5,864 nt of DNA from Thermoflexales bacterium (GTDB lineage: Bacteria > Chloroflexota > Anaerolineae > B4-G1 > SLSP01): the NCBI GenBank assembly GCA_015486785.1, contig WFQZ01000213.1, positions 1 to 5,864 of the forward strand, given 5' to 3'. Shown here piece after piece: positions 1 to 5,864 of this stretch. The notes under the pieces are model-generated. The model had not been told where the DNA came from, did no database searches, and saw only the letters and a program-made list of their open reading frames with translations. Both the position numbers and the translations under genes were made by a program. The first letter of the stretch is position 1, and each line of letters starts with the position of its first letter.

Positions 1-146
1 GGCAAGTGCCCCCTAGAGTTGGCCGGTTATGACATCAGCCGGGTACCGATGGCTTCTCTTTGCGCCGGTCTGAGCGTCGCCTGGCCTTTGAAGACACCCC
101 AGAATTATGTCCCAAACTCGTGACGCTCTCAGCAACCGCGCTTCCA

Positions 147-169
147 TTGCCAAGAGATTCGTGGATAAT
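147..169 (+). promoter_or_regulatory. weak candidate -10 element (GATAAT) for the PAP2/DUF624 unit
   Basis: GATAAT at 164-169 matches the sigma-70 -10 consensus in five of six bases and lies 34 bases before the start codon. A TTGCCA at 147-152 resembles a -35 box, but it is only 11 bases upstream, too close for a normal promoter. The hexamer at the usual 17-base distance (CTTCCA, 141-146) matches only three of six. The call therefore rests mainly on the -10 and on the position before a two-gene unit. Confidence 0.2.
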
Positions 170-191
170 GCAGGCCGCACATCAACCTATC

Positions 192-196
192 GGAGG
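192..196 (+). promoter_or_regulatory. Shine-Dalgarno site GGAGG of the PAP2-like gene
   Basis: GGAGG is followed by seven bases and then ATG at 204, an ideal spacing. It decides the start: the longer frame beginning at TTG 60 has no comparable site. Confidence 0.85.
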
Positions 197-203
197 TCTC
201 ACA

Positions 204-866
204 ATGTCGCTATCGGAAAATCAACCCCACGAAGTCACCTTGGGGGAATTACTGGCCAATGACGTAGTCTTCCACCCCACCACGCCCAAGGAACGCCTGG
301 CCTACTGGATTTCGCAGATTGGCGGCCCGCCCGCCGTGACGCTGGCGGTTCTGGTGCTCATCGGCATCCGCCTGCCCGATCCCCACAGATGGCTTTGGGG
401 CGGATTGTTCCTGCTGCTGGGGATGATCCTTCCTTTGTTATACCTCTACCGCCTCGTGCGCCAGGAGCACGTCACCGATATGGAAATCCAATTGCGCGAG
501 CAGCGGAACAAGCCCTTCCTCATCACCTTGCTGGGATTGGTGATCGCTTGGACTGCTATGTACCTGGGACGCGCTCCGGCGACTCTGCAACTGCTGGCCG
601 AAGCGGCCTTGGTGCAAGGCACGATCCTGTACCTCATCACGCTCAGTTGGAAGATCAGCGTCCACAGCACCGCGATCTCCGGCATGGCGATGATGACGAT
701 GTACCTGCTGGGATGGCGAGCCTGGCCGATCTGGCTGATGGTGCCGCTGGTGGGATGGTCGCGGGTGGTGCTCAAACGGCACACCCCTTGGCAAGTCACG
801 CTGGGGGTGTTGGTGGGGATCGGCGCGTTTGGATTCTCCTTGTACCTGTTTCCGGTGGTGCGCTGA
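204..866 (+). CDS. PAP2-like (phosphatidic acid phosphatase type 2 superfamily) membrane protein
   Basis: A 220-residue integral membrane protein with about five or six hydrophobic segments (roughly 42-57, 63-83, 105-121, 127-148, 159-183, 198-217). Three motifs fit the PAP2 lipid phosphatase superfamily. A first-motif-like REQRNKPF lies at 98-105 just before a membrane segment. SVHS at 152-155 stands for the PSGH motif with its histidine (H154). SRVVLKRH at 186-193 matches SRx5H with the nucleophilic histidine H193. The aspartate normally four residues after that histidine is glutamine (HTPWQ, Q197), which may lower activity or mark a subfamily. PAP2 enzymes remove phosphate from lipid or isoprenyl phosphates at the membrane; the substrate here is unknown. 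The start at 204 is set by the GGAGG site. The stop overlaps the next gene's ATG (TGATG), so the two are probably translationally coupled. Family placement is fairly sure, catalysis is not. Confidence 0.75.
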   Translation: MSLSENQPHEVTLGELLANDVVFHPTTPKERLAYWISQIGGPPAVTLAVLVLIGIRLPDPHRWLWGGLFLLLGMILPLLYLYRLVRQEHVTDMEIQLREQRNKPFLITLLGLVIAWTAMYLGRAPATLQLLAEAALVQGTILYLITLSWKISVHSTAISGMAMMTMYLLGWRAWPIWLMVPLVGWSRVVLKRHTPWQVTLGVLVGIGAFGFSLYLFPVVR

Positions 867-1555
867 TGTCTCAGCCGCGCTGGATTGAGTACGACTCCGC
901 GCCGCACTCGGACGCGGCCTTGTGGATCAAGGTGCTGCGGCTGAGCGGGCGCGATTTCTTCGAGCAGATGTTGTACCTGGTGGGCGGCAATATGGCCGCG
1001 ATGTTACTGCTGCCGCTGGTGCTGCTGACGCCGCCCTTGCTGGGGAGCGTGTGGTGGGCGGCCCGGCAGACCGCTTACGAAGAACCGCTCAGCTTCCGGG
1101 CGATGGGACATTACGCCTACCAAACCGCGCTCCGCCAGTGGAAGCTGACTTGGCTCAATCTGCTCGTCGGAAGCGTGATCGCCTTCAACCTGCTGGCCTA
1201 CAGCCGGCACACGGTGCCGCTGCCGCCCTTCGCGCCGCCCGCCACGTATGACGTTTTGCTGGGTGGAACGGTGGCCTTGGGGCTGCTGTGGCTCGTCTAC
1301 AGCCTGCTGGTGGCCGGATGGCAAACCCTGCACGACGCCTCGTTGCGGGATAGCCTGAAGGGCGCGGCGCATCTGATGATCCATCATCCGGCGTTCGTGC
1401 TCCTGCTGAGCGTGGTGCTGGCGGCACTCCTCGCGCTCAACGTCCTGCTTCCGGCCCTGCTGTTCCTGCTGACCTGGGGACTGCTCGCGCCGCTTTCGGT
1501 GCGCAGCGTGCAACTGCTGGCCCACGGCATCCCCCAGCCGCGCGAAATCCCGTAG
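866..1555 (+). CDS. DUF624 (YesL-like) family membrane protein
   Basis: A 229-residue membrane protein with a hydrophilic N-terminus of about 35 residues and hydrophobic segments near 38-59, 96-113, 131-151, 176-193 and 194-212. The pattern of a first membrane helix with a proline-rich end (TPPLLG, 55-60), a following A-R-Q-T stretch (66-69) and a conserved-looking amphipathic region before the second helix resembles DUF624/YesL proteins, a family of unknown function often near transporters. Its ATG overlaps the TGA of the PAP2-like gene by one base and has no clear ribosome site, so translational coupling is likely. It ends one base from the stop of the convergent ClC gene. The family call comes from overall pattern only; a generic membrane protein remains possible. 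Confidence 0.6.
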   Translation: MSQPRWIEYDSAPHSDAALWIKVLRLSGRDFFEQMLYLVGGNMAAMLLLPLVLLTPPLLGSVWWAARQTAYEEPLSFRAMGHYAYQTALRQWKLTWLNLLVGSVIAFNLLAYSRHTVPLPPFAPPATYDVLLGGTVALGLLWLVYSLLVAGWQTLHDASLRDSLKGAAHLMIHHPAFVLLLSVVLAALLALNVLLPALLFLLTWGLLAPLSVRSVQLLAHGIPQPREIP

Positions 1556-1578
1556 CTCACGCCCGCGAGCGCGTGAGC
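1555..1578. terminator. hairpin spanning both convergent stop codons (possible bidirectional terminator)
   Basis: GCTCACGC at 1555-1562 and GCGTGAGC at 1571-1578 form a perfect 8-bp inverted repeat around an 8-base loop. It starts on the last base of the DUF624-like gene's TAG and contains the TGA and last codons of the ClC gene. No T-run follows on either strand, so it is not a classical intrinsic terminator, but it is the only strong stem between the two converging units. Confidence 0.4.
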
Positions 1579-3797
1579 CGCTGCTGCACCTGCGCCGCCT
1601 CCGCCGCAGCCACCAGCACCTCCAGCCGATCTCCGGCAGCCAGCACCGTATCGCCCCGGGGAATGACAATCCGCCCCTGCCGGAAGATCGCGGTGATGAT
1701 GCACGAATCGGGCAAGTGCAGCTCCCGCAAAGTGAGACCCACGGCAGCGGCCTGAGGCGGCAACTCAATGTGCAGGCGGCGGGTGAGCGGAGCGTCGGGG
1801 GAACGCCGGTCGGGGCCGTGCCTGAGCATCCGGCGGATGGCCGACTCGCGCGAGGGATGTACGAACAACGCCAGCCGATCTCCGGCCAGCAAGCGCGTCT
1901 CGCCGCGCGGAATGATCGTCTCCCGCCCCCGGCGAATCGAGACCAACAAACAATCCTCCGGCAAGCGCAACTCCCGCAGCCGCAGCCCGCAAGCGCGATC
2001 CTGCTCCCGCAGCGTCACCGAGATCATCTGCGCCCCGCTATCCCGTTGCAGCCGCAGCAGCTCCACCCGCCGGCGGTGCAACGTCACATCGTGCGTGGCG
2101 CGGGCGTAAGCACGGATAATGTCGGCCCGCTCCAGCATGCCCACCCAAGTGCGCGGCGCGTGCCGCAGCACCACCGGCAATTGCGCCACGTCCAACCGCG
2201 CGAAGTGTTCCAAAGCATCCTCCAAACTCTCGTCGGAGAACGCCACCTGCACATCGGTGGTGCAAATCTCCCCCACGGTCAAAGTCCCCTCATCCGCCCG
2301 CCGCAAATCCGACAGCGTGACCACGCCGACCAACTCGCCGGACGTAGCCAGCACCGCCACTCCGCGCCGCGAATGTTGCGCGAACCACGCCGCCAACTCG
2401 GAAAGCGGCGTCGCGCGGGTGACGAAATGACATTGCTCCGCCGGGGTCATTGCCTCGGCCACGGTCAACACCTGCATCAAATTCACCCGCCGGAACACGC
2501 GCAGATCAATCCCCGCCTTGGCCAGCTTGCGCGTGTAGATGCTTTCCGGCTCCAGCCACGCCGCCACCGCCACGCTGACGCCGGTGGTGAGCAGCGCGGG
2601 CAACAAGATGTGCACGTCGCGCGTCATCTCAAAGAGCATCAAAATGGAGGTGATGGGAGCGCGGGAAGCAGCGGCAAACAGCCCGGCCATCCCGATCATC
2701 GCGTAACTGCCGGCGGGCGCACTAAGCGCGGGGAACCATTGATGCACACCCCGGCCGTAAGCCCCGCCGAGCATCGCCCCGATGAACAACGCCGGGGCGA
2801 AGACCCCGCCCGCGCCGCCGGAGCCGAGGGTGAACGCCGTCGCCACGATCTTCGCCGGGCCTAAAAGCAGCATCAACTGCCAGGAAAGGGAGGAGTACAA
2901 AGCCGCGTCCACCGTGCGCATCCCCATCCCCAGCACCTGGGGGAAGGCCAACGCCAGCACGCCCAGCAGCCCGCCGCCCGCCGCCGGCAGAAGCGGCGGC
3001 CACCAGCGCAGACGGCTGAAGTACGCCGTCACCAAGTCCAGCAGGCGGATGAAGGCCACGCCGCCGAGGGCCAGCACGCCGCCCAACCCCACGTAAAACA
3101 GCAACTCGGCAGAGCTGACCGGCGCGTAGTCCGGCGCGACGAACACCGGACTATCGCGCAAGAAGAGCCGCCCCACCACACTGCCGGTCACCGAGGCCAG
3201 GACGATGGTGGAAAAAGTGTGCGTCTCCACCTCGTCCAAGATGACCTCCAGGGCGAAGAACACCCCGGCCAACGGCGCGTTGAACGTCACCGCGATGCCC
3301 GCCGCCGCCCCGCAGGCCACCAGGTTGCGCAACCGATCCGGCGGCACGCGGAGCACATGCCCCACGATGAAGCCCCACCCGGAGCCGAACTGCACCACCG
3401 GCGCAACCCGTCCCGCCGAGCCGCCAAAACCGATGGTGAACACCGAGGCCAGCGCGTTCATCATAATCGCCGGGCGGATGCGCCCGCCGCGCAGGGCGAC
3501 CGCCTCCATCACCTCCGGGACGCCGTGGCCTTTGGCGTCCCGCGCCAGCGTGTGGAGCAAGCCACCGGCGATCAGCCCGCCGACGAAGGGGAGCAACAGC
3601 ACCGCGCCCGGCCCCAGCAGCGCACGCAGCCGGGGGAACAGGGTATCAAAGGCCAGGGAGGTCGTGGACTCCAGCAGGAAACGGTATCCCACCGCGATCA
3701 GCCCGACGCCGCCGCCGACCAGCATCGCCGTGACCACCGTCAGCCCCGTGCCCGGCGCGAGCTTGCGGCGAACGGTCGGGGCGGCCATCCCTGCCAC
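1557..3797 (-). CDS. ClC-family chloride channel with two CBS and two TrkA_C domains
   Basis: A 746-residue protein. Residues about 15-425 are the ClC membrane domain, 447-566 two CBS domains, and 590-648 and 674-731 two TrkA_C (RCK C-terminal) domains. Ion-path motifs in order: GHGVP at 90-94 (the GSGIP position), GRVAP at 129-133 (the GREGP position), NAPLAGVFFALEV at 173-185, GVFAP at 331-335 and Y421, which fits the pore tyrosine. The external gating glutamate is valine (V131, codon GTT at 3405-3407), and the position of E. coli ClC Glu203 is valine (V185). In known ClC proteins loss of these glutamates goes with channel rather than Cl-/H+ exchange behaviour, so a passive anion channel is inferred. 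CBS domains commonly sense adenine nucleotides and TrkA_C domains small ligands, so the tail is probably regulatory. The gene starts six bases after the polyprenyl synthase stop. GTG 3797 and ATG 3788 are both possible starts and neither has a well-spaced ribosome site. Confidence 0.95.
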   Translation of the reverse strand: MAGMAAPTVRRKLAPGTGLTVVTAMLVGGGVGLIAVGYRFLLESTTSLAFDTLFPRLRALLGPGAVLLLPFVGGLIAGGLLHTLARDAKGHGVPEVMEAVALRGGRIRPAIMMNALASVFTIGFGGSAGRVAPVVQFGSGWGFIVGHVLRVPPDRLRNLVACGAAAGIAVTFNAPLAGVFFALEVILDEVETHTFSTIVLASVTGSVVGRLFLRDSPVFVAPDYAPVSSAELLFYVGLGGVLALGGVAFIRLLDLVTAYFSRLRWWPPLLPAAGGGLLGVLALAFPQVLGMGMRTVDAALYSSLSWQLMLLLGPAKIVATAFTLGSGGAGGVFAPALFIGAMLGGAYGRGVHQWFPALSAPAGSYAMIGMAGLFAAASRAPITSILMLFEMTRDVHILLPALLTTGVSVAVAAWLEPESIYTRKLAKAGIDLRVFRRVNLMQVLTVAEAMTPAEQCHFVTRATPLSELAAWFAQHSRRGVAVLATSGELVGVVTLSDLRRADEGTLTVGEICTTDVQVAFSDESLEDALEHFARLDVAQLPVVLRHAPRTWVGMLERADIIRAYARATHDVTLHRRRVELLRLQRDSGAQMISVTLREQDRACGLRLRELRLPEDCLLVSIRRGRETIIPRGETRLLAGDRLALFVHPSRESAIRRMLRHGPDRRSPDAPLTRRLHIELPPQAAAVGLTLRELHLPDSCIITAIFRQGRIVIPRGDTVLAAGDRLEVLVAAAEAAQVQQRLTRSRA
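1622..1886 (-). repeat. internal duplication encoding the tandem TrkA_C domains
   Basis: The two TrkA_C copies of the ClC protein (residues 604-646 and 687-729, offset 83 codons) agree at 23 of 43 aligned positions by hand count, including LREL, the IPRG and AGDRL motifs and a cysteine at the same place (C616, C699). At DNA level a 16-base stretch, CCAGCCGATCTCCGGC on the + strand, is identical at 1622-1637 and 1871-1886, exactly 249 bases apart and in register with the protein repeat. The coordinates span these two 16-base copies, not the whole domains. Confidence 0.8.
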
Positions 3798-3803
3798 GCG
3801 GAT

Positions 3804-4784
3804 TTAGAAACGGCGGGCGATAGCTCGCTGCGCAATCGCGGCCATCGTCTGCCGGGCGGGACTATCGGAGAAATAGACGAGCGCGTCCAGGGCCGCCGAG
3901 ACTTCCGCTTCGGCCTGCGCCATCGCCCAAGCCGCCGCATCGGAGCGGCGCAAGTCCGCCAGCAGAGCAAGCAGCGTCTCTTCATCGGCGGTGCGATCCA
4001 GCACCGCCCGCAGGTGCGGGTCATCGGGATGCGCCTGGGCGTAGTGGATCACCGGCAGCGTGATCAGCCCTTGCCGCAGATCGCTGCCCACCGGCTTGCC
4101 CAACACCGCCTCTTGCCCCATAAAGTCCAACACATCATCGGCTATCTGGAACGCCTGCCCCAGGTGCTGCCCAAAGCGGGTCAGCGCGTCCAGCTCCGCC
4201 GCCGGACGGTGCGCCAGAATCGCGCCCGCCTGCGTCGCCAGGACAAAGAGCGAGGCGGTTTTGGCGTAAATGCGCTGCTCGTACTCCGCCCGCGTGGGGA
4301 TTTTGCCCCGCCCGTCGAACAACTGCCGCAGCTCCCCGCCGCAGATCGTCTCCAGCGTGGCCGCCATCTGCGCCACCATCTGCGGATTGCGGCTGGCCGC
4401 CACCAGCCGCGAGGCCCACGCGAAGGCCAGGTCGCCGGTGAGGATGGTGGCCGCCGCCGACCATTCGGCGTTGAGCGTGGGATGATTGCGCCGCAGGCGG
4501 GATTGGTCGATCAAGTCATCGTGGATGAGCGTGGCCGTGTGCAGCATCTCAATCGCAGCCGCCACCGAAATCGCCGGAGCGACCTCCGCGCCGCACAGGT
4601 GCGCCGAAAGCAGCACCAGCGCGGGACGCAGCCGCTTGCCGCCGTTCCGAATCAGCCGCCGAATCGCCGCCATCACCTGCGGCGGAACGTGCGGGTGCGT
4701 TTTCACATCGGGATGAGTTTCCAGCAGCAACGACTCAACGGCCTGGAGTTCTTCCTTGAGAAAATCGGGGTATTGAGAATTCAT
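3804..4784 (-). CDS. trans-polyprenyl diphosphate synthase (IspA/IspB type)
   Basis: A 326-residue soluble enzyme of the usual family length. It joins isopentenyl diphosphate units onto an allylic diphosphate to make linear prenyl chains. Visible motifs: GKRLRP at 49-54, first aspartate-rich motif DDLID at 89-93 followed by RLRRNHPT (96-103), GD at 117-118, K175-T176, second aspartate-rich motif DDVLD at 216-220 preceded by GQAFQIA, and GKPVGSDLRQG at 229-239. All key residues are present. The fifth residue before the first motif is alanine (A84), not the bulky aromatic typical of some short-chain synthases. With the HTATLIHDD context this suggests a medium or long product, such as a menaquinone side chain. 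This chain-length call is an inference. ATG 4784 is the only reasonable start, since an in-frame TGA lies five codons upstream. A GAGG is only two bases from the ATG, and the previous stop is seven bases away, so coupling is likely. Confidence 0.93.
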   Translation of the reverse strand: MNSQYPDFLKEELQAVESLLLETHPDVKTHPHVPPQVMAAIRRLIRNGGKRLRPALVLLSAHLCGAEVAPAISVAAAIEMLHTATLIHDDLIDQSRLRRNHPTLNAEWSAAATILTGDLAFAWASRLVAASRNPQMVAQMAATLETICGGELRQLFDGRGKIPTRAEYEQRIYAKTASLFVLATQAGAILAHRPAAELDALTRFGQHLGQAFQIADDVLDFMGQEAVLGKPVGSDLRQGLITLPVIHYAQAHPDDPHLRAVLDRTADEETLLALLADLRRSDAAAWAMAQAEAEVSAALDALVYFSDSPARQTMAAIAQRAIARRF

Positions 4785-4791
4785 AGCCTCA

Positions 4792-5280
4792 TCACTTCAA
4801 ACGCAGGATAGCCATCGCCGAGCTGATCGCCAGCACCTGATGCATGATGATCCACAGCAAAGTCAAGCCGTGGTAACCGGCAAGCAAGAGCAACCCCAGG
4901 AGAGGCAGCCCGCCCACGACGATGCTCGCCGCCACGACCAGCCAAATCCACTCGCCGTAACGGTGCGCGATCAGCTTGTTGACCAGCGAGGCGATCAGCG
5001 TGCCCGCCAACGGCGAGAGCAGGATGGTGAGCCATCCGGCCAAGGGCAGCCACCCGGCCAATCCGCCCAGCACCAGCGAGACCAGCGCGGCGATCACATA
5101 ATCGCTGTACCGGGCGGTGGTGAACCGCTTCTTGATGCCTCGTTGGCAATCGGGGCACAGATAGCCTACCGGCGTGCGGACGGCACACTTGATACAAATC
5201 GGGTTGCCGCAGCGGTAACAACGTAGCGAGGTTTCCACATCGGGATGACGGTAGCAGTGCAAGATTTGGTCTTCTGCCAT
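4792..5280 (-). CDS. B-box-type zinc-finger membrane protein of unknown function
   Basis: A 162-residue protein with an N-terminal metal-binding domain and a C-terminal membrane part. Ligands C9, H12, C21, C24, C29, C32, C42 and C45 are spaced like the B-box-type zinc finger found at the N-terminus of many bacterial rhomboid-like and other membrane proteins, and would hold two zinc ions. A basic stretch (GIKKR, 48-52) follows. Then come hydrophobic segments near 60-77, 78-100, 111-134 and 137-158. No rhomboid GxSG motif or catalytic Ser/His pair is visible, so it is not a rhomboid protease. The finger is probably cytoplasmic, since the basic stretch precedes the first membrane segment. ATG 5280 follows a well-placed TAGGAG site. 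The gene sits 8 bases after nadK and 7 before the polyprenyl synthase. The function is unknown; a scaffold or membrane sensor role would be a guess. Confidence 0.85.
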   Translation of the reverse strand: MAEDQILHCYRHPDVETSLRCYRCGNPICIKCAVRTPVGYLCPDCQRGIKKRFTTARYSDYVIAALVSLVLGGLAGWLPLAGWLTILLSPLAGTLIASLVNKLIAHRYGEWIWLVVAASIVVGGLPLLGLLLLAGYHGLTLLWIIMHQVLAISSAMAILRLK

Positions 5281-5285
5281 AGTGA

Positions 5286-5291
5286 CTCCTA
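5286..5291 (-). promoter_or_regulatory. Shine-Dalgarno site TAGGAG overlapping the nadK stop codon
   Basis: On the minus strand TAGGAG is followed by five bases (TCACT) and the ATG of the zinc-finger gene. Its first three bases are the TAG that ends nadK, so ribosomes finishing nadK stop on the next gene's initiation site, which points to coupled translation. Confidence 0.85.
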
Positions 5292-5864
5292 AGAATGACG
5301 CGGGTGCAAGCGCGTGACTAAGGTTCTGAAAAACTCGGCGGAGGGACGCAGCCGCAGGAAACCGGCGCGGAAGGGGCTGCGCGTCACCTGCACCCGATCC
5401 CCTGGCTCCAGGCGACCGGCGGGCAAACCGTCAACGGTCAACAAGCCGGGCAAGCTCGTCCGGAGCGAGAGGTCGATTTCCGAGGCCGGATGCAGCACCA
5501 AGGGCCGATCAAAGCTGAGGTGCGCCGCCGTGGGGACGAGGATCAAGTTATCCAGCCACGGGGGGAGCACCGGGCCGCCGACGGCGTAGGCGTAAGCGGT
5601 CGAGCCGGTGGCCGTGGCGATGATCAAACCGTCGCACACGTAGGTGGTGAGGGGAACGCCCCCGATCTCCACGGCCAGATGAACGGTGCGGGCTACGCCG
5701 CCGCGCCCCGCCACCACATCGTTGAGCGCGTCGCGCTGCACCACCGGCTGACCGTCGCGCAGCAGGATGACGCGCAACATCGTGCGCTCCTCAATGTGCC
5801 CCGCGCCGTCCAGCACCTGCGTCAAAGTCTCCGCCCACCGTTGCGGCGTGGTCTCGGTGAGGAA
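5289..5864 (-). CDS. nadK: NAD kinase, C-terminal part (gene runs off the right edge)
   Basis: The visible 191 residues are open to the window edge, so the N-terminal part with the GGDGT motif lies outside. NAD kinase phosphorylates NAD+ to NADP+ with ATP or polyphosphate in the cytoplasm. Evidence in order: the fragment opens with FLTE (the end of the LGFLTE motif), then ALNDVVAGRG at 46-55 (NE/D motif, N48-D49), CDGLIIATATGSTAY at 77-91 (normally DGLIIATPTGSTAY), GGPVL at 96-100, PTAAHLSFDRP at 111-121 (normally PICPHSLSxRP, H115 kept) and VDG at 144-146. The Pro-to-Ala change at residue 85 and the altered PxxAH segment are unusual but conservative. A TTG at 5825 also starts an open frame, but it is internal because the family motif FLTE lies upstream of it. 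This is the first visible gene of a tight four-gene operon, so the promoter lies outside the window. Confidence 0.93.
   Translation of the reverse strand, partial: FLTETTPQRWAETLTQVLDGAGHIEERTMLRVILLRDGQPVVQRDALNDVVAGRGGVARTVHLAVEIGGVPLTTYVCDGLIIATATGSTAYAYAVGGPVLPPWLDNLILVPTAAHLSFDRPLVLHPASEIDLSLRTSLPGLLTVDGLPAGRLEPGDRVQVTRSPFRAGFLRLRPSAEFFRTLVTRLHPRHS

Larger units (their letters stand above)
1..203. other. 5' leader / intergenic region without a convincing gene
   Basis: This stretch is less GC-rich than the rest of the window and shows no recognisable protein. One + strand frame is open from the left edge to a TGA at 121-123 (about 40 codons). It could be the tail of an upstream gene, but its translation resembles no family I know. 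The frame of the PAP2-like gene also stays open back to a TTG at 60, but that extension is not membrane-like, has no ribosome site and is best read as untranslated. No strong hairpin or T-run was found. Confidence 0.5.

Noticed and set aside
147..169. TTGCCA/GATAAT read as a complete sigma-70 promoter
   Set aside because: The 11-base spacer is too short for a functional -35/-10 pair; only the -10 was kept, as a weak candidate.
60..203. N-terminal extension of the PAP2-like protein from TTG 60
   Set aside because: There is no ribosome site at 60, the extension does not resemble the family, and GGAGG with ideal spacing precedes ATG 204.
389..865. N-terminal extension of the DUF624-like protein inside the PAP2-like gene
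   Set aside because: It would overlap almost the whole PAP2-like gene and has Arg/Pro/Gly/His-rich shadow composition; ATG 866 gives a normal family-length protein.
1004..1768. Minus strand open frame of about 254 codons opposite the DUF624-like gene
   Set aside because: It has a Gln/Arg-rich shadow composition and overlaps a coherent membrane protein on the + strand and the end of ClC.
1716..2864. + strand open frame of about 380 codons opposite the ClC CBS/TrkA_C region
   Set aside because: Same Arg/Gln/Pro/His-rich antisense composition, with no domain signal; the minus strand encodes recognisable CBS and TrkA_C domains.
3219..4811. Long + strand open frame of about 530 codons opposite the polyprenyl synthase and the ClC N-terminus
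   Set aside because: It is rich in Arg, Gln and His and low in hydrophobic order, as expected for the antisense of GC-rich genes, and the minus strand encodes two clear families with intact motifs.
4704..5248. 13-base identical sequence CACATCGGGATGA at 4704-4716 and 5236-5248
   Set aside because: Both copies encode the tetrapeptide HPDV in two unrelated proteins with the same codons; with no further similarity around them this is coincidence.

Overview
The window holds six protein-coding genes, packed almost without gaps in a GC-rich (roughly 60-65% by eye) bacterial sequence. No RNA genes, insertion sequences or CRISPR arrays are visible. The gene content (a zinc-finger plus membrane protein, a trans-polyprenyl diphosphate synthase and an NAD kinase side by side, with a CBS/TrkA_C-type ClC protein) and the protein style suggest a free-living member of the Chloroflexota (Anaerolineae-like). 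This is an inference from gene style, not proof.

Layout. Positions 1-203 are a leader without a convincing gene, ending in a strong Shine-Dalgarno site. On the + strand follow two overlapping membrane-protein genes: a PAP2-like protein (204-866) and a DUF624/YesL-like protein (866-1555), joined by a TGATG stop/start overlap. They converge with a four-gene minus-strand operon, read from the right edge leftwards: NAD kinase (cut by the window edge, 5864-5289), a B-box-like zinc-finger membrane protein (5280-4792), a polyprenyl diphosphate synthase (4784-3804) and a ClC chloride channel with CBS and duplicated TrkA_C domains (3797-1557). Gaps inside this operon are only 6-8 bases, and the NAD kinase stop codon is part of the next gene's Shine-Dalgarno site. 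The two convergent units end one base apart, and a perfect 8-bp hairpin spans both stop codons.

Function. The operon combines NADP supply, isoprenoid chain synthesis (probably a menaquinone side chain or lipid carrier) and anion transport. Co-transcription looks certain from spacing, but a shared pathway is not obvious. The PAP2-like protein on the opposite strand could act on lipid or isoprenyl phosphates, but its last catalytic motif is changed.

The point most worth a second look is the ClC protein. The gating glutamate of the GREGP motif is valine (GRVAP) and the internal proton-path glutamate position is also valine, so it is predicted to be a channel rather than a Cl-/H+ antiporter. It carries two CBS domains followed by two TrkA_C domains as a cytoplasmic regulatory tail. 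I see no wholly unknown system here.
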